Source: Druceiella hillmani (lineage: Eukaryota; Arthropoda; Insecta; Lepidoptera; Hepialidae). From it: DNA of 64,000 bases. The number at the start of each line of letters is the position of its first letter. Position 1 is the first letter of the stretch. Of the stretch, positions 59,818 through 64,000 are shown one piece after another. The notes under the pieces were generated by a model, which saw only the letters and a list, made by a program, of their open reading frames with translations, was not told the origin of the DNA and ran no database searches. The DNA is taken from assembly GCA_039881145.1 (NCBI GenBank), contig JAYKKI010000157.1, forward strand, positions 12,501 to 76,500, in the 5' to 3' direction. The position numbers and the translations under genes are program-made.

Positions 59818-60214
59818 TCTCTTGTGGAAGCTTAACCTTAACAGCATCTGCAGCTATTGGCACGCCACAACTTTCTGCAGCCGTTATCATTAGATTGTAA
59901 ACTTCGGCTAATGCAAGTAGAAGTAGTGTGCCCAGCCAATCGTTGTTCACGTCCAAAAATATATTTCTTAGTTTATGTGCCCTACTCAATATTTTGTTCA
60001 TGTACTCTTCCATGTTTTGACAGCTTTCTAAAGTGGTTGTAACCATATCCCTTAAAAATCCGAAATGACGTATTAATACTTCATCATCAAAAGCTTTCTG
60101 CAAATTCATCCAGATTCCTTTAACCGATTTGGCCTCTTGAATATGGATGTAATTAACTGGATCAAATAATAAGATTATTTTGGCTTTTGTTTTAAGTCGA
60201 ACTTCGGATAAACG
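59763..60214 (-). pseudogene. Copia gag (UBN2-type) fragment
   Basis: The minus-strand frame is open from 60214 and matches copia gag: IHIQEAKSVKGIWMNLQKAF, RDMVTTTLESCQNMEEYMNK and LPQEIKYSESVMLYANNN. The TGA at 60217-60215 and the absence of a start or LTR show that the element is truncated. It ends beside an inverted copy of itself (59702-59756). Confidence 0.85.
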
Positions 60215-60356
60215 TCACCATTGTTTTCGTTGGAACACTATAATTCCTCGTGTTGGAGATACGTTTTAACACCAAATTGTCACTTTGTAGTTATCATATC
60301 CAACTAACTTTTCAGTAATCAACACTGTAGTGTTTCAAAACATTTTACAGTGAAAC

Positions 60357-60406
60357 GTGTTGCCTTGGTTGTGATGTTATCAAATATTTCACAACCAAGA
60401 CAACAC
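60357..60406. repeat. 18-bp inverted repeat
   Basis: GTGTTGCCTTGGTTGTGA and TCACAACCAAGACAACAC pair with one mismatch around a 14-base loop. It lies between the Copia gag end and the 16-bp satellite. Confidence 0.75.
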
Positions 60407-60434
60407 CCTATGCGATATAGGAATGCCGCAATTT

Positions 60435-62325
60435 TAAATATTGATTTCAACAGAAACCATAATTATATAGAAATCATAAATCACAGATGTGATAAGCTAA
60501 AAAGAATATAAAAATCATAAACTATATGCATCATTACCCATTGAAATTATAACCATATAAATCATAAAAATTACGAACCATAGGAGTTATAAACCTCAGA
60601 CGTCATAAGTAATAGAAATAATAAACCATAGTCAATTTAAACCATAGAAACATAAGGCGTATACATAAGAAACCATAAAAATCAAAAACCAAAGAATCAA
60701 TTATACATAGATAACATAAGTCATAAAAATAATGAACTAGAAGTCATAAGAAATAGGAATCACGAACTTCATTCGATAGAATTTATAAGCCATTGAAATT
60801 TTGTACCATAAAAATTTTGAGTCATTGACATAATAAGCCATGGAAATTTTAAACCATAAAAATCCTAGCCATAGAAATCCCAAACCATATAATTCATTAG
60901 CCATAGAAATCCCAAACCATACAATTCGTAAGTCATAGATATGATGAGCCATAGAAATCATGAACCATAGAAATCATAAACTATAGACATTATCAGCCAC
61001 ATATACCATAAACCACATAAAACGTAAGTCATGGACATTAGATATATCCATATATATAGACCATAGAAGTGAAAACCCATTAGAATTACTGCGCATAGAT
61101 ATCGTAATCTAAAAAACTATAAGCAATAGGTATCATAAACTATAGAAATATGAAGCCACAGATTTCATAAGCCATAGAAACCTTAAACCATAGAAATAAT
61201 AAACCGTATTAATTTTAAAACTAAGCCTTAAGAATCTTCAACAAACCAAGTGATAAGCGATAGATATCGTTAACCATAGAAACCAAATTATACACATCAT
61301 AAGCCATAGACATTGTAAGTCATAGAAATTATAAATAATAGACTCATAAGTCAAAGGAATCCTATGCAGAAATCATAAAACATAGATATCATAAGCTATA
61401 GAAATCATAAACCATAGAAATGGTAGATCAAAAAAATTATTAGCCTCAGATATATTAAGCAATAAAAACCATAAATCATAACTCATAGATATCACAAGCA
61501 ATCATAATCGTAAGTCATAGGAATCATGAGCCATAGACACCATTAGCCGAAGAAACCATAAATCATACAAATCATAAATCATAGTCATCATAAGCCACAT
61601 ATATCATAAACCAAAAAATGTATAAGCCATAGACATCATAAAGCATAGAAGCCATAAGCCATAGGATTCATAAAACATGGATATCACAAACCAGAAAAAT
61701 CATAATTCTTCGTCATCATAAACCAAATAAATCATAGGTCTATAGCATCATAAACCAGAGCAATCATAGTCATAGACATAACAAACCAGATAAACCATAT
61801 ACTTTAGACATTGTAAGCCATAGAGAATATACGCCTTAAAAATTTTGAGACAAAGAATCCTTGAAACATTGACATCATATACTATAGAAACCATAAGCCA
61901 CAGAAGTAATAAACCATATAAAGCACACGCCATAGACATCATAAGTTACAGCAAACATAAGCGTTAGAGATCATAACCCATAGAAATTATTAACTATAGA
62001 AAAAAAAAACATTTACATCAAAAGCTTTAGAAATCATAAGGAAAGATTTCTTAAATCGTAGAGTGAAAAGATTCTATAAACCGTAGAAATTATAAATCAT
62101 AGTCGTCATATGCCATAGATATCATAAAGCATTGAAAACATTCGCCATAGACATAATAAACCATAGAAATCATTATATTCCTCAAAAGCCACAGAAATCA
62201 TAAACTGTATACATTATAAGCTATAGAAATTATAATCCAAAAAAATCATGAGTCATGGATATTACAAGCCATAGAGATCATAAACCTTAGATATCATGAG
62301 CCATAGAAGGCGAATGATAGGTATT
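60435..62325. repeat. highly diverged 16-bp satellite-like array, first part
   Basis: Words of the form AARCCATAGAMATCAT recur at about 16-base spacing (also 15-17) for almost 1.9 kb. Individual copies are heavily mutated: ccatagaaatcat, gccatagacatcat and taaaccat appear dozens of times. Confidence 0.9.
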
Positions 62326-62930
62326 GCAATCTTGAATCATAAAACATGTCTAAATTTAAATTGAGTACTCTAAAATTAATCGAAATCGAAAGTAGAGGCG
62401 ATTTATTTCTAGAAATACAGACGCCACAATCTTGGATTTCAGAAACATTACGAAATTCGAATTCAATAACCCTAAAATTAAAAAACCCAATAACCCTAAA
62501 ATTTAAAATTGCAAATGACAGATACTCTGTGTTGAATCTCAAAAACATTTTGGAATATAAATTCAGTATGCTAAAACTAGTCGAGTCTGAGTTTATGTAT
62601 TTATCTAGCGTGAATTTCGGAAATCTGTTTTTTTAAGTATTTGGGCTGGGTCTTCTGCGTTTTCTTTCGTGTTTTTAAAGATTTTGGATTTTTTTGCTTT
62701 TGGGTTTTGTATTTTAAAGTCAGAAATTTGATTTCTTCGTAATGATATAACGTAATTTTGTTTCGTATATTTGGGTGTTTGGGCTGAGTTTTTTGTTTTT
62801 ATGTTACGAATTTGGGAAATTCGATTTTTTATCCTCCGTTTTTATGTTTTGTTTCATGAAATTCTGGAATACGGTTTGTTTATGCTTTCAGCTAGTTTTT
62901 TATATTTTGACCTAAAAGAGAGATAGAAAT
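62326..62930. other. non-satellite insert within the 16-bp array
   Basis: The first 310 bases hold three diverged units of roughly 100 bp, each with (t)TGAATcnnAAAACAT then aATT.AGTA..CTAAAA. The remainder is T-rich, with a recurring tttgggctgrgtyttytg motif. A 96-codon plus-strand frame (from 62346) reads through the repeats and shows no recognised domain. Confidence 0.5.
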
Positions 62931-64000
62931 CATAAATTATAGACATCAAAATCCATATAAAGAACAACAGAAATCATAAGTCATATGTATCATGAGCCAC
63001 AGAGAGCATAAACCATTGAAATCCTAAGCCATAGACATCATCATTCAAGTAAATCTTAAGCCTTAGATATCATATTCACAAGCCATAGACATCACAGACC
63101 GTAAAAAACATTTACCATAGAAACAAGGGCTATAAACATCATCAGCCATAGAAATCGTAAACATTAGACGTATATACCACAAAAACGTAAGCCTTAGAAA
63201 CGATAACATTATATTAATAAATTAGAAATCATTATCTTTAGACGTCATAAGCCATAGAAATTAGGAAGAATCTTAAGAATCTTAAGCCATTGGAATAATA
63301 TACCATAGAAATAATAAGTCTATTTATAAGCAATAAAAATCATAAACCACAGAAATAATGAACTATGGACATATTTTGATTTAGAAACCTTAAACCATAA
63401 AAATCATAAAACATGAACATCAAAAGCCACAGAAATCATAATCCATAGAAATCATTGACCATTGTCACAATAAAACATAGAAATCATAATGCTTAGACAT
63501 CATAAGCCACGAGGATAATAAGCCTTATTGATAATAAGCCACAGAAATAATAAACCGTAGACATTGTGAGCCATAGGAAACATAAGCCTCTGACATCAGA
63601 AGCAATATAAATCATAGGCCATAGTAAATACAAACCTTATAAATCGTAATCCATAGAAATCATAAAAACTAGACATCATAAGGCATAAAAACCATAAGCC
63701 ATAGACAACATAAACCATAGAATCATTTACCATAGTCATAATAAGCTATGGAAATAATAAATCATCGAAATTATAAATCATAAACATAGATATCGTTAGT
63801 CACAGAAATTATAAATCATAGACATAAAAGGCCACATAAAGAGTGAACCATAGAAACCATAAACCATAAACATCATAATCCATAGAAACAATAAGACTTA
63901 GATATAATAAGTAATTACGGAATTATAAACAATAGAAATCACAAGCTAGAGGAATTACAAACAATAGACATAGTGAGTAATACGGAACATAAACCATAGA
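62931..64000. repeat. highly diverged 16-bp satellite-like array, second part
   Basis: The same CCATAGAMATCATAA words resume after the insert and run off the window end, so the array is longer than 3.5 kb in total. Confidence 0.9.

Larger units (their letters stand above)
56355..60214 (-). mobile_element. broken Copia retrotransposon with nested insertions
   Basis: Gag, zinc knuckle/protease and reverse transcriptase fragments lie in the correct Copia order on the minus strand. The gag is interrupted by a 1.3-kb foldback element. The position expected for integrase (56.8-58.04 kb) is filled by a 147-bp tandem array and unrecognised sequence. No LTR pair was found. Confidence 0.8.

Noticed and set aside
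60737..61942. Minus-strand frames rich in SMA.. and YGL.. words in the 16-bp array
   Set aside because: They are translations of the simple repeat, not genes.

Overview
This window is eukaryotic nuclear DNA and almost certainly from an insect. It is roughly 70% A+T, its genes are split by GT-AG introns, and it carries an insect gustatory receptor, an insect neuropeptide GPCR, a TGEKP-linked C2H2 zinc-finger gene, and relics of Copia, Jockey-like and Helitron elements. Helitron-like ends (TCTATACTAATAT start; hairpin plus CTAG end) resemble those common in Lepidoptera, but I cannot assign an order from sequence alone.

Layout. 1-5.7 kb: intergenic DNA or a long 5' intron, with a diverged repeat block (2.17-2.70 kb), a perfect 22-bp hairpin, and two unrecognised coding-like blocks on the minus strand (4.36-4.85 kb). 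5.76-21.89 kb: six phase-consistent coding exons on the plus strand of a CCHamide/bombesin-type neuropeptide receptor (TM2 to the C-terminus; the TM1 exon lies upstream of the window). Its introns hold three tandem arrays (23, 58 and 40 bp) and two transposon insertions. 22.39-24.62 kb: a 29-copy, 77-bp minisatellite just downstream of the receptor stop. 25.28-26.22 kb: a decayed Jockey-like reverse transcriptase (minus). 30.7-32.5 kb: a ten-finger C2H2 gene on the minus strand with an in-frame TAA between its upstream coding part and the fingers. 40.2-42.1 kb: a second copy of a DNA transposon family first seen at 12.85-13.66 kb. 48.59-51.92 kb: a complete four-exon gustatory receptor (396 aa, plus). 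55.2-60.2 kb: a Helitron end and a broken Copia element (minus) whose gag is split by a 1.3-kb foldback element and whose integrase position is occupied by seven 147-bp repeats. 60.4 kb to the end: a very diverged 16-bp satellite-like region, interrupted once.

The two receptor genes are the well-supported protein-coding genes. One is a probable peptide-hormone receptor and the other a chemosensory channel subunit. The zinc-finger gene is a probable transcription regulator whose integrity is doubtful. No operon-like cooperation is expected. The most unusual content is structural: many independent, highly homogeneous tandem arrays, nested foldback elements, and a receptor whose conserved DRY motif reads NRC. 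All coordinates and splice sites were read by eye, and no alignment was run.
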